From positions 124,001 to 188,000 of the forward strand of contig NZ_PDNW01000008.1 of NCBI RefSeq assembly GCF_002849655.1: a stretch of DNA of 64,000 nucleotides. The letters are read 5' to 3'. Origin of the DNA: Pollutimonas subterranea (GTDB lineage: Bacteria; Pseudomonadota; Gammaproteobacteria; Burkholderiales; Burkholderiaceae_B). Positions 8,564 to 17,259 of the stretch are shown here, piece after piece. Both the position numbers and the translations under genes were made by a program. Below the pieces are notes generated by a model. It saw nothing but the letters and a program-made list of their open reading frames with translations. It was not told where the DNA came from and did not search any database. How positions within the stretch are numbered: position 1 is the stretch's first letter; every line of letters begins with the position of its first letter.

Positions 8564-9541
8564 TCAAGGCCTGGACGCTTCGCTCGCCTTGGCTGCCTCC
8601 ACCAATTCCTTGTAGAGGACGAGCTCCTTTTCGATGATCGCCGCAAATGAAGCCGGATCGCTTTCAAACGGCGAGAAACCGGCTTCCGCGATCTGTGCCT
8701 GGTAGCTTTTGGAAGCGACGAGCTTGTCCAGGGATTGTTCCAACGTCGAGATTGCATGATCGGGCACGCCACGGGGCAGGAACAAGCCGACCCATGAATC
8801 AAACTTGAAGTCCTCCATGCCCAGTTCGGCAAAGGTGGGGACGTCGGGCATGCTGGGCAAGCGCTTAGGTGCGGCAACCGCGAGAGTACGAAGCTTGCCG
8901 CTATTGATATGCGGCATGACGGAACCCAGTGTTGCAAACGAGAGATCCACATGTCCCGCGATCAGGTCGATCATTGCCGGAGCGGCCCCCTTGTACGGCA
9001 CCGGCACGATCTGGGCGCCTGTCTGCTGATAGAACAGAATCGTTGCCAAAAGCGGCGACGAGCCATGCGCGGCGGAGTTGTACTCGTGCGGCTTCGCCTT
9101 TACCTCTTTCAGGAACTCCTGGAAATTCGCGGCGGGAAAATCATTACGGACCACCAGTACGGTGGGAGCATTCGCCAGGATCTTCACGGGCGCAAGATCA
9201 CGCGGACTATCGGACGATAGCCCCTTGGTCATGAAAGGGTTGATGGTGAGGTTGATACTTGCCACCAAACCGGTGTAGCCATCCGGACGGGACTTGGTCA
9301 CATTGTTCGTCGCAATGTTGCCGCCCGCGCCGGCTTTGTTTTCAACAATGAAAGATTGGCCGAGATCATCGCCCAAATGTTGCGCAGCCAGGCGCGCGAT
9401 AATATCGGTGGGCCCGCCGGGCGCGAAACCGACCTCCAGGTAAACGGGTTTGGTGGGGTAGTTGTCGGCCGACGCCTGCGCAACACCGGCGGTGGTTCCC
9501 ACACATAATGCCAGAGCGAATGCTGCAAGATTGATCTTCAT
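8564..9541 (-). CDS. Bug/TctC-family periplasmic solute receptor
   Basis: A 325-residue Bug receptor with a signal peptide ending near GVAQASA and the ligand motif GFAPGGPTDIIAR. The C-terminus is unusually acidic and lysine-rich (EKELVLYKELVEAAKASEASRP). The ATG is preceded by GGAGGAACAACGACC. It follows the cysteine-hydrolase gene by 25 bases and is probably the second gene of a two-gene operon, which hints that the ligand is an amide, ureide or the acid formed from it. Confidence 0.93.
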   Translation of the reverse strand: MKINLAAFALALCVGTTAGVAQASADNYPTKPVYLEVGFAPGGPTDIIARLAAQHLGDDLGQSFIVENKAGAGGNIATNNVTKSRPDGYTGLVASINLTINPFMTKGLSSDSPRDLAPVKILANAPTVLVVRNDFPAANFQEFLKEVKAKPHEYNSAAHGSSPLLATILFYQQTGAQIVPVPYKGAAPAMIDLIAGHVDLSFATLGSVMPHINSGKLRTLAVAAPKRLPSMPDVPTFAELGMEDFKFDSWVGLFLPRGVPDHAISTLEQSLDKLVASKSYQAQIAEAGFSPFESDPASFAAIIEKELVLYKELVEAAKASEASRP

Positions 9542-9566
9542 GGTCGTTGTTCCTCCGTCTGGTTAT

Positions 9567-10235
9567 TTATTGATTGCCGGCCGAAATACCGGCCTCCCAC
9601 GCCGCTATCACGTCTGCAGACGTGGCGACGGGGTAACGGGCGTTCAGCAACTCAAGTGAGTTCTCATGTAGTTTGAGGTTAGGGCTTGCTATCAGATCCT
9701 CGACCGGAACGACGTAGTAGTCGTGATAAGACGCACCGCGAATCGTCGATTCGACACAGCCCTCCGTCGTCGTACCGGTCACCACCACCGTCTGGATGCC
9801 TTGGGTGCGCAATACGGCATCCAGGGTGGTGTCGACGAAAGCATCGGAACGATACTTGGGCACGATCGCGTCGCGATCCGTGGGCACCAGGCCTTCAACA
9901 AACTCGGCGCCCCAGGAGTCCTTCAGGGTGTACTCCGACGACTTCCCATCACGGCACTTGAAGCGCAACCACGACGGTGAGTCACTACGCCCGTTCGGCA
10001 GGGTCTGCTGCTGGATGAACACCACGAATATGCCCAGTTCCTGGGCGCGCCTCACGAAGCGAACCGTAGGCTCGACAATGGCGGTGATGGCTCCTACATT
10101 CTTGCCGTGCTTGGCAAAGTGGCCGTCGGCGTGACAAAAGTCATTCTGCATGTCCACAACGACCAGAGCCGTATGCTTGGGGTCCGTCAGTTCCTGCAAA
10201 GTGTCCAGGACGGCAACGCCATTGATCTCTCTCAT
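9567..10235 (-). CDS. isochorismatase-like cysteine hydrolase
   Basis: A 222-residue member of the isochorismatase/nicotinamidase superfamily. The Asp-Lys-Cys triad is visible: Asp28 in VVVDMQNDF, Lys127 in VPKYRSDAF and Cys160 in TTTEGCVESTIR. Members hydrolyse amides such as biuret, N-carbamoylsarcosine, maleamate or ureidoacrylate. The frame stays open 33 codons upstream, but the ATG at 10235 has GGAGGAGCAAG directly before it and the protein then begins at the usual place. It is first in an operon with the Bug receptor. With the LeuCD proteins nearby, maleamate amidase followed by maleate hydratase is one reading; the sequence does not prove it. Confidence 0.9.
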   Translation of the reverse strand: MREINGVAVLDTLQELTDPKHTALVVVDMQNDFCHADGHFAKHGKNVGAITAIVEPTVRFVRRAQELGIFVVFIQQQTLPNGRSDSPSWLRFKCRDGKSSEYTLKDSWGAEFVEGLVPTDRDAIVPKYRSDAFVDTTLDAVLRTQGIQTVVVTGTTTEGCVESTIRGASYHDYYVVPVEDLIASPNLKLHENSLELLNARYPVATSADVIAAWEAGISAGNQ

Positions 10236-10668
10236 CTTGCTCCTCCGGTAAAAAGTTTTCGGCGGCACATCTGCCGCACGCCGTGCTGTCGACCACGGCC
10301 CAGTCGTCCAGTTCAATATAAGCCCCTGGTACAAAAAGGAAAATCAATGATTTCTTTCTTAACGAGTGAGTATTTTTTATGAAGAAGGAGGCGAATAACG
10401 CCCTGGGCAGAGGTTTTGGAAGAGGCTGCGGGCGCCGCAACACACGCCATCCGCCGGTACCTGCGCCCTCTCAAAAGCCGACATGAAATGCCTGTCTGTG
10501 CCGTGCTTCAGGGGCAACAAACTCCCAACGTGGATTGGGTCAACCATGAGAAAAGCGAGATATAGGGCAACGGAAAGCGGGCCTTGACACTACAAGAACG
10601 GCACGCGTAATCTGAAAAGAAACAATTCGACCAATAGAAGTTTCCTACATAAGTATTGCGGAGAATAC
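10236..10668. other. divergent intergenic region
   Basis: 433 bases between the cysteine-hydrolase gene and the lyase gene. It holds a good sigma-70-like promoter facing right (listed separately) and an AAATCA-A-TGATTT palindrome at 10341-10353 that could be an operator. A 35-codon frame at 10379-10486 (start MKKEANNALGRGFG) has no ribosome site and an arginine/proline-rich composition, and was not called as a gene. No regulator gene is adjacent. Confidence 0.5.
10584..10613 (+). promoter_or_regulatory. candidate sigma-70 promoter for the lyase gene
   Basis: TTGACA at 10584-10589 and TAATCT at 10608-10613 are separated by 18 bases. The start codon of the downstream gene is 56 bases from the -10 element. 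Consensus match is good for -35 and fair for -10. Confidence 0.5.
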
Positions 10669-11586
10669 GTGACAGCACCACGCCCCAACCAATCCTACCC
10701 CTTGGGCCTACGCCAGACCTCAGGCAGAAATGCCCAATTGCGGCAAAGCATCGACGCAAAGCAGTTTCTTGTCGCACCGGGAGCCTACGATTGCATTGGC
10801 GCCAGGCTGGTGGAACAAGCCGGTTTTCCCGCGGTGTACCTGACCGGCTCGGGCATGTCCATGTCCATGCTGGGCGCACCGGATGTGGGGTTGATGTCGT
10901 TCTCTGAGATCCTGGACCGTGCCTCGCGCATAGCCGACGTGGTCTCCATACCGGTCATTGTCGATGCCGACACCGGCTACGGCGGCCCATTGAACGTAAT
11001 CCGGACAGTCCGAGACTTTGAACGTGCCGGCATGTCGGGCATACAGATCGAGGATCAAGCGTGGCCGAAGAAGTGCGGTCACGAAGGCGGACGAAACTTG
11101 GTGGCAGCCTCTGAAATGGAAGGGCGCATCAAAGCAGCGGTTGACGCGCGCATAGACCCGGACCTTCTCATCATTGCGCGCACCGACGCCCGAACCGATC
11201 ACGGGCTGGATGACGCGATTGACCGTGCAAATCGATACGTGCAGGCCGGTGCAGACATGATCTTCGTGGAAAGCCCTGAAGACGGAAGCGAGATGGCCAC
11301 GATCGCAAAAGATGTATCGGCACCGGTGCTGGCCAATATGGTCGAAGGCGGCCGCAGCCCCATTTTGACGGCAACACAATTGGCGGAGCTGGGGTTTTCA
11401 ATGGCCATCTACCCCAACGCACTGACCCGCCGATTCACTCATGCCGGCGCGGAGATGCTGAAAGACCTGAAAGCGGCGGGGACCACCTCGGCGTCGACGC
11501 CAGGCATGCTCACGCACCGAGAGTTATGGTCGCTGTTCGAATACGAAAAATGGATTTCTACCGAAGAGCGCCTGCGCGGATCATGA
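10669..11586 (+). CDS. isocitrate lyase/PEP mutase superfamily C-C lyase
   Basis: A 305-residue methylisocitrate-lyase-like enzyme. DADTGYGG lies at residues 99-106 and the lyase loop PKKCGH at 133-138, followed by the conserved IARTDAR and NMVEGGRSP segments. The start is GTG at 10669 with GGAGA just upstream. The intact KKCGH loop places it with C-C lyases acting on 2-alkyl-malate or isocitrate-type substrates rather than with PEP mutases. It is closer to the 191-1057 protein than to the one at 63061. It is a single-gene unit converging on a Bug gene 13 bases away. Dimethylmalate or 2-methylisocitrate type chemistry would fit beside LeuCD, but substrate is unproven. Confidence 0.9.
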   Translation: MTAPRPNQSYPLGLRQTSGRNAQLRQSIDAKQFLVAPGAYDCIGARLVEQAGFPAVYLTGSGMSMSMLGAPDVGLMSFSEILDRASRIADVVSIPVIVDADTGYGGPLNVIRTVRDFERAGMSGIQIEDQAWPKKCGHEGGRNLVAASEMEGRIKAAVDARIDPDLLIIARTDARTDHGLDDAIDRANRYVQAGADMIFVESPEDGSEMATIAKDVSAPVLANMVEGGRSPILTATQLAELGFSMAIYPNALTRRFTHAGAEMLKDLKAAGTTSASTPGMLTHRELWSLFEYEKWISTEERLRGS

Positions 11587-11599
11587 GGTCAACCCCCTG

Positions 11600-12574
11600 C
11601 TATTCGGCTTTCAAGTTAGCTTTCGCAGCCAAGTCCCCGAACTCTTGAACTTCAGTCGAAATCCGCTGCTTCATCTCGTCGGCCGTACTGCTCATCGGCT
11701 CAATGCCCTGCGCCAAGAGCTTTTTCTGGAACGTCGGGTCGTTGATGATCGCCATGACATCGCGGTTCAGACGTTGCACGATTTGGGGGTCGGTTCCAGC
11801 AGGCACCATCAGCCCGAACCAGGTACCAACATCAAAACCCGTCAAGCCCGCTTCCGCCAAGGTGGGCACGTCAGGCAAAGCACTGGATCGTTTTCCGGTG
11901 GTGGCCGCCAACGCCGTGGTCGAACCGGCCTGCACATGAGGCAAGGCTGATGTCACCGTATCGAACATGACAGACACCTGCCCCGACAGGAGGCCGAGTA
12001 CCGCTGGTGCGCTGCCGTTGTAAGGAATGTGAGTGAGTTGCGCGCCGGTTCGCATTTTGAACATTTCACCTATCAAGTGATGCGCAGAACCTGTTCCCGC
12101 CGACCCATAGTTGTAGCGATCGGGATGCGCTTTGGTCAACGCCACGAATTCATCGACGTTATTGACGCCAAGTGAACTGTTGACCACGACCATATTCGGC
12201 ACCAACGCGATCGTGCCGACAGGCGTCAGGCTCTGCTCGATATGATAATTAAGCTTGGGAAGCACCGCTTGTGCAATCGTATGGTGAGCCGATGCGGCAA
12301 GCAAGGTGTGTCCGTCGGGCTGAGCCCTGGCCACATAGCCCGCGCCCAGGGTTGCTGACGCGCCCGGCTTATTTTCCACAACGACTGTTTTCCCTAACTT
12401 TTCGGCCAGCTCGGGGCCGATCATGCGTATCAGCGTATCGGTCGAGCCGCCGGGTGCGAAGGGGACTACTATCTTAATAGGTTGATTAGGGTAGTCGGCA
12501 TTTTGCGCGAACGCCGCAGTGGCCGTAACAGCCGATAGAGTGCATGCTGAAAGTATTCTTGTCATCAAATTCAT
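11600..12574 (-). CDS. Bug/TctC-family periplasmic solute receptor
   Basis: A 324-residue Bug receptor. The open frame extends 11 codons further upstream, but the ATG at 12574 has AGGAGACAAACG in front of it and begins a normal signal peptide (MNLMTRILSACTLSAVTATAAFA). The ligand motif PFAPGGSTDTLIR is intact. It diverges from another Bug gene (12818) across a 243-base spacer and converges on the lyase gene at 10669. It has no adjacent enzyme gene on its own strand. Confidence 0.93.
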   Translation of the reverse strand: MNLMTRILSACTLSAVTATAAFAQNADYPNQPIKIVVPFAPGGSTDTLIRMIGPELAEKLGKTVVVENKPGASATLGAGYVARAQPDGHTLLAASAHHTIAQAVLPKLNYHIEQSLTPVGTIALVPNMVVVNSSLGVNNVDEFVALTKAHPDRYNYGSAGTGSAHHLIGEMFKMRTGAQLTHIPYNGSAPAVLGLLSGQVSVMFDTVTSALPHVQAGSTTALAATTGKRSSALPDVPTLAEAGLTGFDVGTWFGLMVPAGTDPQIVQRLNRDVMAIINDPTFQKKLLAQGIEPMSSTADEMKQRISTEVQEFGDLAAKANLKAE

Positions 12575-12718
12575 CGTTTGTCTCCTGTTGACTGGCTTAT
12601 ATATCACGAATTACTCACCGTCCGCTTTTTCGGGAATGCGACGACTTGAAAAAGGTTGGTACATTCATTCCGACCCTGATGCTACCTAAGAATTGGCTCA
12701 TTCCTGTCCTTTTTTGAG

Positions 12719-12749
12719 TTGGACTCGGCGGAGCGCCGCTTCCTATAAT
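12719..12749 (+). promoter_or_regulatory. candidate promoter before Bug-aldolase operon
   Basis: A perfect TATAAT at 12744-12749 follows TTGGAC at 12719-12724 with a 19-base spacer, slightly longer than ideal. A CGGCG-gag-CGCCG inverted repeat lies within the spacer and could be bound by a regulator. The first gene starts 68 bases downstream. Confidence 0.38.
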
Positions 12750-12817
12750 GGGTCGCACCTCTCGCGCTGACACAACGGGCCGTAATGCCGTGAAGACCAT
12801 ACAGGAGACGAACCATC

Positions 12818-13816
12818 ATGATGGAAAGCCGACTTTTGACGTCACTCGCCGGTAAATTGGCACTGTGCCTCACAGCGGTAATGCCCGTCGCCGCGACTAC
12901 TATCGCCCACGCCAACTCCGCAGATCCGTACCCCACCCAGACCATCACCCTGATTGTCCCTATTGGCGCTGGCGGGGTGGCCGACACATCGGCACGCATC
13001 CTTGCCCGCGGATTGAGCGGGCACTTGAATGTACCCGTCGTTGTCCAGAACAAGCCAGGCGCCGGACAAGCTATCGGCGCGGACTTGGTGTCGCGTGCCA
13101 AACCCGATGGCTACACCCTGCTCTTCTCGACCAGCGGCTTCGTAGCGGCCCCCATGTTGATCAAGGGGTTCAAGTTCGACCCCATCGGCGGCTTCGAGCC
13201 CATCTCACTGATTGCATCCAGCAATAACGTGCTGGTCGGCGCCAACAACATTCCAGGCGGCAGGCTCCAGGGCCTCGTAGATCTATCCAAGGCCAAGCCC
13301 GGCGAAGTGTTCTATGGCTCTCCTTCCGGCGCGACAACCCTGGTGTTCGAACACCTGAACCAAGTGACGGGCGCGAAGATTGCACCCATTCTCTACCAGA
13401 GCACGCCGGCTGCCTGGGCGGACATCATCGGCGGCCGCATCCATGCCACCATGGAGGGCCCTGCGCTGGCCCAGGGCCAGGTGAAGGCCGGCAACGCACA
13501 GGTGCTGGCCGTGTTCGGTCGTAAGCGCGCGCCCGAATTTCCTGACATACCGACCGTGGCCGAACAAGGCTACCCGGGCTTCGGCATCGAAAGCTGGCAA
13601 GGTCTGTGGGCGCCCAAGGGAACGCCGGACGCCGTCATCAAGACCCTGGAACAAGCAGTGGTCGCCGTCATGAACACACAACAAATGAAACAGGACATGC
13701 GTGCCTCCGGTCTGGACGCGGTGGGCAGCACGGCCGCCGTGTTCAACAACGAACTGCACGACAACACAGCTCTGTGGCGCAAGGTGGCTACCGATGCCGG
13801 CATCGAACCTCTATAG
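12818..13816 (+). CDS. Bug/TctC-family periplasmic solute receptor, divergent ligand loop
   Basis: A 332-residue Bug receptor with a signal peptide ending near TIAHANSA. The usual PGGxxD loop is altered to IGAGGVADTSAR, losing the Pro and one spacing feature, although the later AKPDGYTLL and FPDIPTVAEQGYPGF blocks are normal. This suggests a ligand other than the common citrate/dicarboxylate type. AGGAG lies upstream of the tandem ATG codons. The gene is 11 bases from the aldolase gene, so receptor and aldolase are very likely made together. Confidence 0.9.
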   Translation: MMESRLLTSLAGKLALCLTAVMPVAATTIAHANSADPYPTQTITLIVPIGAGGVADTSARILARGLSGHLNVPVVVQNKPGAGQAIGADLVSRAKPDGYTLLFSTSGFVAAPMLIKGFKFDPIGGFEPISLIASSNNVLVGANNIPGGRLQGLVDLSKAKPGEVFYGSPSGATTLVFEHLNQVTGAKIAPILYQSTPAAWADIIGGRIHATMEGPALAQGQVKAGNAQVLAVFGRKRAPEFPDIPTVAEQGYPGFGIESWQGLWAPKGTPDAVIKTLEQAVVAVMNTQQMKQDMRASGLDAVGSTAAVFNNELHDNTALWRKVATDAGIEPL

Positions 13817-13827
13817 GCGCATACATC

Positions 13828-14595
13828 ATGCTTGATCTTTCTACAATGTGCCGCCGGCCGGGCGGTGTGGTGATGGGCTGGTGCTCGTCCGGTTCGCCCC
13901 TGCTGGGCGAAGCTATGGCCGTCGCAGGATTCGACGCCCTCACGGTCGATCTGCAGCATGGCGTTCAGGACTTCTCAGATGCACTGCGTGTGTTGCAGGC
14001 CATTGATGGTCGCGGTGTCCCTGCTCTTTGCCGGGTGCCATGGAACGAGCCCGGCATCCTCATGAAAGCGCTCGACGCCGGTTTCCAGGGCATTATCTGC
14101 CCGATGATCGATGATCGCGCCCAGGCGGAACAACTCGCGCGCTGCTGTCACTATCCGCCGCTTGGCATGCGCTCGTTCGGCCCGCACCGGGCGATGATCA
14201 GCATCGGCGACGATTACATGGACCAAGCCCGTGAAGGCCTCGTGATTCTTCCCATGGTGGAAACCGAGGCGGGCCTGCGCAACATTGACGAGATCCTGGC
14301 CGTGCCCGGCATCTCAGGCGTCTATGTGGGGCCCAACGATCTCGCGCTAGCATTGGGCTACCCTGCCCAGGCCATCCCCCGCGCCGAGGTGCAAAGCCAT
14401 ATCGACCACATCCTGGCGCGCACTAAGGCGGCCGGCAAGATCTGCGGCATCGCATGCGGCTCGGCCCAAATGGTGGCGAACATGCTGGCTGCCGGCTTCC
14501 ATATCGCCACCTTACAGAACGACCTGCGCCTTTTCCTGCAAGGCATGAGCCAACAATTGGCCGACACCCGGCAGCTTCTCGAGGCTGTCGCTTGA
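13828..14595 (+). CDS. HpcH/HpaI-family class II aldolase
   Basis: A 255-residue TIM-barrel aldolase of the HpcH/HpaI (2,4-dihydroxyhept-2-ene-1,7-dioate / 2-dehydro-3-deoxyglucarate aldolase) family. The catalytic dyad region VDLQHG (Asp41, His44), the substrate Arg in CRVPWNEPG (Arg68), GMRSFGPHRA, and metal ligands Glu144 (PMVETEAG) and Asp170 (VGPNDLA) are all present. The frame is open far upstream into the Bug gene, but the family N-terminus and spacing favour ATG 13828. Such enzymes split 4-hydroxy-2-oxoacids into pyruvate and an aldehyde. The substrate is presumably what the preceding Bug protein captures. It ends four bases from a convergent LysR gene. Confidence 0.9.
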   Translation: MLDLSTMCRRPGGVVMGWCSSGSPLLGEAMAVAGFDALTVDLQHGVQDFSDALRVLQAIDGRGVPALCRVPWNEPGILMKALDAGFQGIICPMIDDRAQAEQLARCCHYPPLGMRSFGPHRAMISIGDDYMDQAREGLVILPMVETEAGLRNIDEILAVPGISGVYVGPNDLALALGYPAQAIPRAEVQSHIDHILARTKAAGKICGIACGSAQMVANMLAAGFHIATLQNDLRLFLQGMSQQLADTRQLLEAVA

Positions 14596-14599
14596 AAGA

Positions 14600-15511
14600 T
14601 CAAGGTATGGAGAGGCAATGCTTGGCGGTCTCCACGAATCTGTGCACGGTGGCATCGTGTTCGTGGCGGCGCCACGCCAGTACGATCTGCAGCGCGGCCT
14701 CTTCCTCCCACTTGCGGTCAATTTGCAAGGGCCGAATAACGATGCCTTCAACCGCATGCATCGCGGCCGCGTAAGGCACCACTGCTAATCCTACGCCACG
14801 ACGCACCATACCCAACATGGCAATGATCTGCGACATCGAGACGATATTCCGGGGAAACACGCCATGCGCCTCGTAAAGCCTCTCGAGCATCAAGTGGAAG
14901 TACGGAGAATGCGGCGACCAGGCGATCATTGACGTCCCATCGAGCTGACGCATCGGCACCTTGGGTAAAGCGCTTAGTGCGTGACCAGCGGGTATCGCCA
15001 GTGCCCAGCGATCCTTCATCACCAGATGCGACTCGAACTGGGTCGGATCCACCGGCGGACGAACCAGGGCCACATCCAGCGCAGCCTCGTGCAGCATACG
15101 CAGTTGCTCTTCGATCAGCAGTTCCTTGAAAACGAAACTGACGCCCGGATACTGCTCGTGATGCCGCTGCACCAGCCGGGGCACCAATTCGAACGCCGCC
15201 GACGACGTAAACCCGATGACGAGAGTGCCCTGTTCTCCGCGAGCTGCCAACTGCGTCTTGGCAGCTGCCTCTCCCGCGCGATGCTGGATAGCCCGTGCTT
15301 CGTGCAGCAGGAATGTGCCCGCTGGCGTTAACGAGACCGAACGGTTATGACGGATGAACAGCTTGACTTCCAGTCGTTCCTCAAGCAATGCGATCTGTCG
15401 GCTCAGCGGCGATTGCGTCATGTGCAGACGCTGGGCCGCATGGCCAAAATGCAGCGTGTCCGCCAGCATCGCAAAACACTGAAGCTGTTGTAGGTCGAAA
15501 GGAAGTTTCAT
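14600..15511 (-). CDS. LysR-family transcriptional regulator
   Basis: A 303-residue LysR regulator of the CatR/BenM-like subgroup. It has the N-terminal helix-turn-helix (HFGHAAQRLHMTQSPLSRQIALLEE), where HFGxAAxRLxxxQPxLS-type wording is typical of regulators of aromatic or dicarboxylate catabolism, and an effector domain with GTLVIGFTSSAAFELVP. The frame opens 16 codons earlier; ATG 15511 gives the standard MKLPFDLQQLQCF start. It converges on the aldolase gene, and its own upstream neighbour is the 425-base spacer before the MFS gene, so its target could be the Bug-aldolase operon or the genes to its right. Confidence 0.9.
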   Translation of the reverse strand: MKLPFDLQQLQCFAMLADTLHFGHAAQRLHMTQSPLSRQIALLEERLEVKLFIRHNRSVSLTPAGTFLLHEARAIQHRAGEAAAKTQLAARGEQGTLVIGFTSSAAFELVPRLVQRHHEQYPGVSFVFKELLIEEQLRMLHEAALDVALVRPPVDPTQFESHLVMKDRWALAIPAGHALSALPKVPMRQLDGTSMIAWSPHSPYFHLMLERLYEAHGVFPRNIVSMSQIIAMLGMVRRGVGLAVVPYAAAMHAVEGIVIRPLQIDRKWEEEAALQIVLAWRRHEHDATVHRFVETAKHCLSIP

Positions 15512-15936
15512 GGCAAAAATAAGCAGGACAGCATCAGCTGCACCGTCGAGGCGGCCCACGAAAAAATGTGTTTACCGGACGTCACACTATATAGCTACGC
15601 GAGAAGGCTGGCTAGGTTTGCTTGCCATACCGGATTTGAAGACCCGCAGAATTGCGGGCTGACCTATGAGCGATACGGTCATCGAGTCCGGGTAGAACAC
15701 TCCATAAAGCTGTTCAATATTCTGTGAGGCCACTCTTATGACATCTCGCATACCCGCCGTTAGCTACCTATAATGCGGTAAAAGCCGACTTACACAGGAG
15801 GAACGACATGTTTGCTGAAGTCATGCGAGAGTTAGGCTATACGTTTTGATTCTCTGGAGGATCAGCGCGGCCGCGCAGATTAACCTTCGCTTCTGCCTTG
15901 TCCCGTCGCCGCACATGCGGTAGCGCGAGTCCGAGC
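15512..15936. other. intergenic region with orphan promoter and start-like sequence
   Basis: 425 bases between a LysR start and the end of the MFS gene. It contains a perfect TATAAT (15769-15774), then a strong AGGAGG ribosome site and a 13-codon frame (listed separately). No other coding signal was found. It may be the eroded 5' end of a lost gene or the leader of the leftward unit. Confidence 0.45.
15808..15849 (+). CDS. 13-codon mini-ORF with ideal ribosome site
   Basis: ATG 15808 to TGA 15849 encodes MFAEVMRELGYTF. An AGGAGG sits seven bases before the ATG and a TATAAT lies about 34 bases upstream. The signals are better than those of most real genes here, yet the frame stops at once. 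It may be the preserved beginning of a deleted or frameshifted gene, or a short leader peptide. No function can be assigned. Confidence 0.25.
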   Translation: MFAEVMRELGYTF

Positions 15937-17151
15937 TTATTGAACCGGCTTATCCCGCGGCAGAAAAACAAGAACCAGTAAGGTACAAGCTCCGGCGAAT
16001 CCGAAGGCATGATCATAGCGGCCGCTGAACGCTACAAAGGCGGCGAAAGCGGTCGGCACCAGCATATTGACCACATTCACCAGAATGCTGGAACCCGCAG
16101 CCGTTTCGGAAATCATGCCGGGCGGTGAGCGACGCGCCACCTCGGCAATCTGCACGCCATTCCAACTTGCTGCCGAGCATCCGGCGACAAACGCCAGCAC
16201 GATAATGGTCCATATCGGCCATTCAGGACCGCTCAAGCCCAACAGCACCGTCGTCGTTGCCGACAATATCGCCGCGACCGACAACGATGCAGTGGCCGAG
16301 CCCAGGTAATCGGAAAGCCATCCCAACGCAATACGCCCGATCACGCCACCCGCTTGCATAACGGCAAATACGACACCAGCGAGCCCCAGCGAAAATCCCA
16401 GTGCGTCGATCAGATAGATAACGGTGAACGTGAACCAACAGGTTTGGGAAACCGCAAACAGGCTTCCGACAATGGACATTCTCCACAGGCCGGGATTGTC
16501 CAATAACGATTGCAAAGGCACACGCAATTTATGCAGCGACTGCAAATTCGGCATGGAGATCCGCCAGCGTCCCGATTTCGGGGCTTCATCCAATCGAGCG
16601 CTTATGCGCCAAGTGGCCAGCGTCGGCACGATGACCAGAAGCGCACAGACAAACAAGGCGACCCGCCACCCCGCCGGGGCAACCATGGCAGGAATGATCA
16701 GCCCCGCTATCACGCCCCCTAAAGGGACTCCGGCCTGCTTGATGGAAAAGATAAGATTGCGTTTCCCGGGAGGAGAGTACCGTTGCAGGACTTCACTGCC
16801 GGCCGGGTTTGCCGCACCATTGCTAAGCCCCATTATGAAACATGCGACCAGCGCAATGCCCAAGCTGGAATGCAGAAAAAACGCCATGCTGGCGGCACCC
16901 AGCACCAGACTCAATTGCAAGGTGCGCATCCCGCCCACTTGCTTGAGCAAGGTTGAGCCCCCAATCAGAATCGCCAAGCCACCGAGTGAATTGGCTGCCG
17001 TCAGGTAGCCGATGGAACTGCCGTCCCATCGAAACTCTTCAGACACTGCCGGCGCAATAATAGGAATGAACCGTGCCAGGAATGATGATGTGGTTTGCAG
17101 AACGAAAATGGCCGCTATGGGTACAAGCCAGCCAGGTACTGCCTTTGTCAT
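15937..17151 (-). CDS. MFS transporter
   Basis: A 404-residue major-facilitator protein with about twelve hydrophobic segments and a central hydrophilic loop around residues 182-210. The motif between helices 8 and 9 (GRIALGWLSDYLG) matches the conserved MFS G-x-x-x-D-R/K-type loop, and the YSPPGKRNLIFSIKQAGVPLGG block is typical of the cyanate/nitrate-like and organic-anion MFS groups. Ribosome site is weak. It is the last gene of the minus-strand cluster, 108 bases after the Bug gene at 17260, and probably imports or exports the same compound or a product of the GMC/TPP-enzyme pathway. Confidence 0.9.
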   Translation of the reverse strand: MTKAVPGWLVPIAAIFVLQTTSSFLARFIPIIAPAVSEEFRWDGSSIGYLTAANSLGGLAILIGGSTLLKQVGGMRTLQLSLVLGAASMAFFLHSSLGIALVACFIMGLSNGAANPAGSEVLQRYSPPGKRNLIFSIKQAGVPLGGVIAGLIIPAMVAPAGWRVALFVCALLVIVPTLATWRISARLDEAPKSGRWRISMPNLQSLHKLRVPLQSLLDNPGLWRMSIVGSLFAVSQTCWFTFTVIYLIDALGFSLGLAGVVFAVMQAGGVIGRIALGWLSDYLGSATASLSVAAILSATTTVLLGLSGPEWPIWTIIVLAFVAGCSAASWNGVQIAEVARRSPPGMISETAAGSSILVNVVNMLVPTAFAAFVAFSGRYDHAFGFAGACTLLVLVFLPRDKPVQ

Positions 17152-17259
17152 TGAGAGTCTCTTAGGTCTTTTTGCCGGGGTCTTGCGGAGCGAACGAAGG
17201 GACTCTACTCTAACTTAAAATACGGTCCCTTATGGATGCACCCCGGCAATCAGATAACA

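Noticed and set aside
10379-10486. 35-codon frame in the divergent spacer
   Set aside because: No ribosome site, low-complexity Arg/Pro-rich product, and no homology recognised.
16424-17008. A 194-codon plus-strand frame inside the MFS gene
   Set aside because: Composition is that of a shadow frame (rich in Arg, Pro, Ser, Cys) and the opposite strand encodes a clear transporter.
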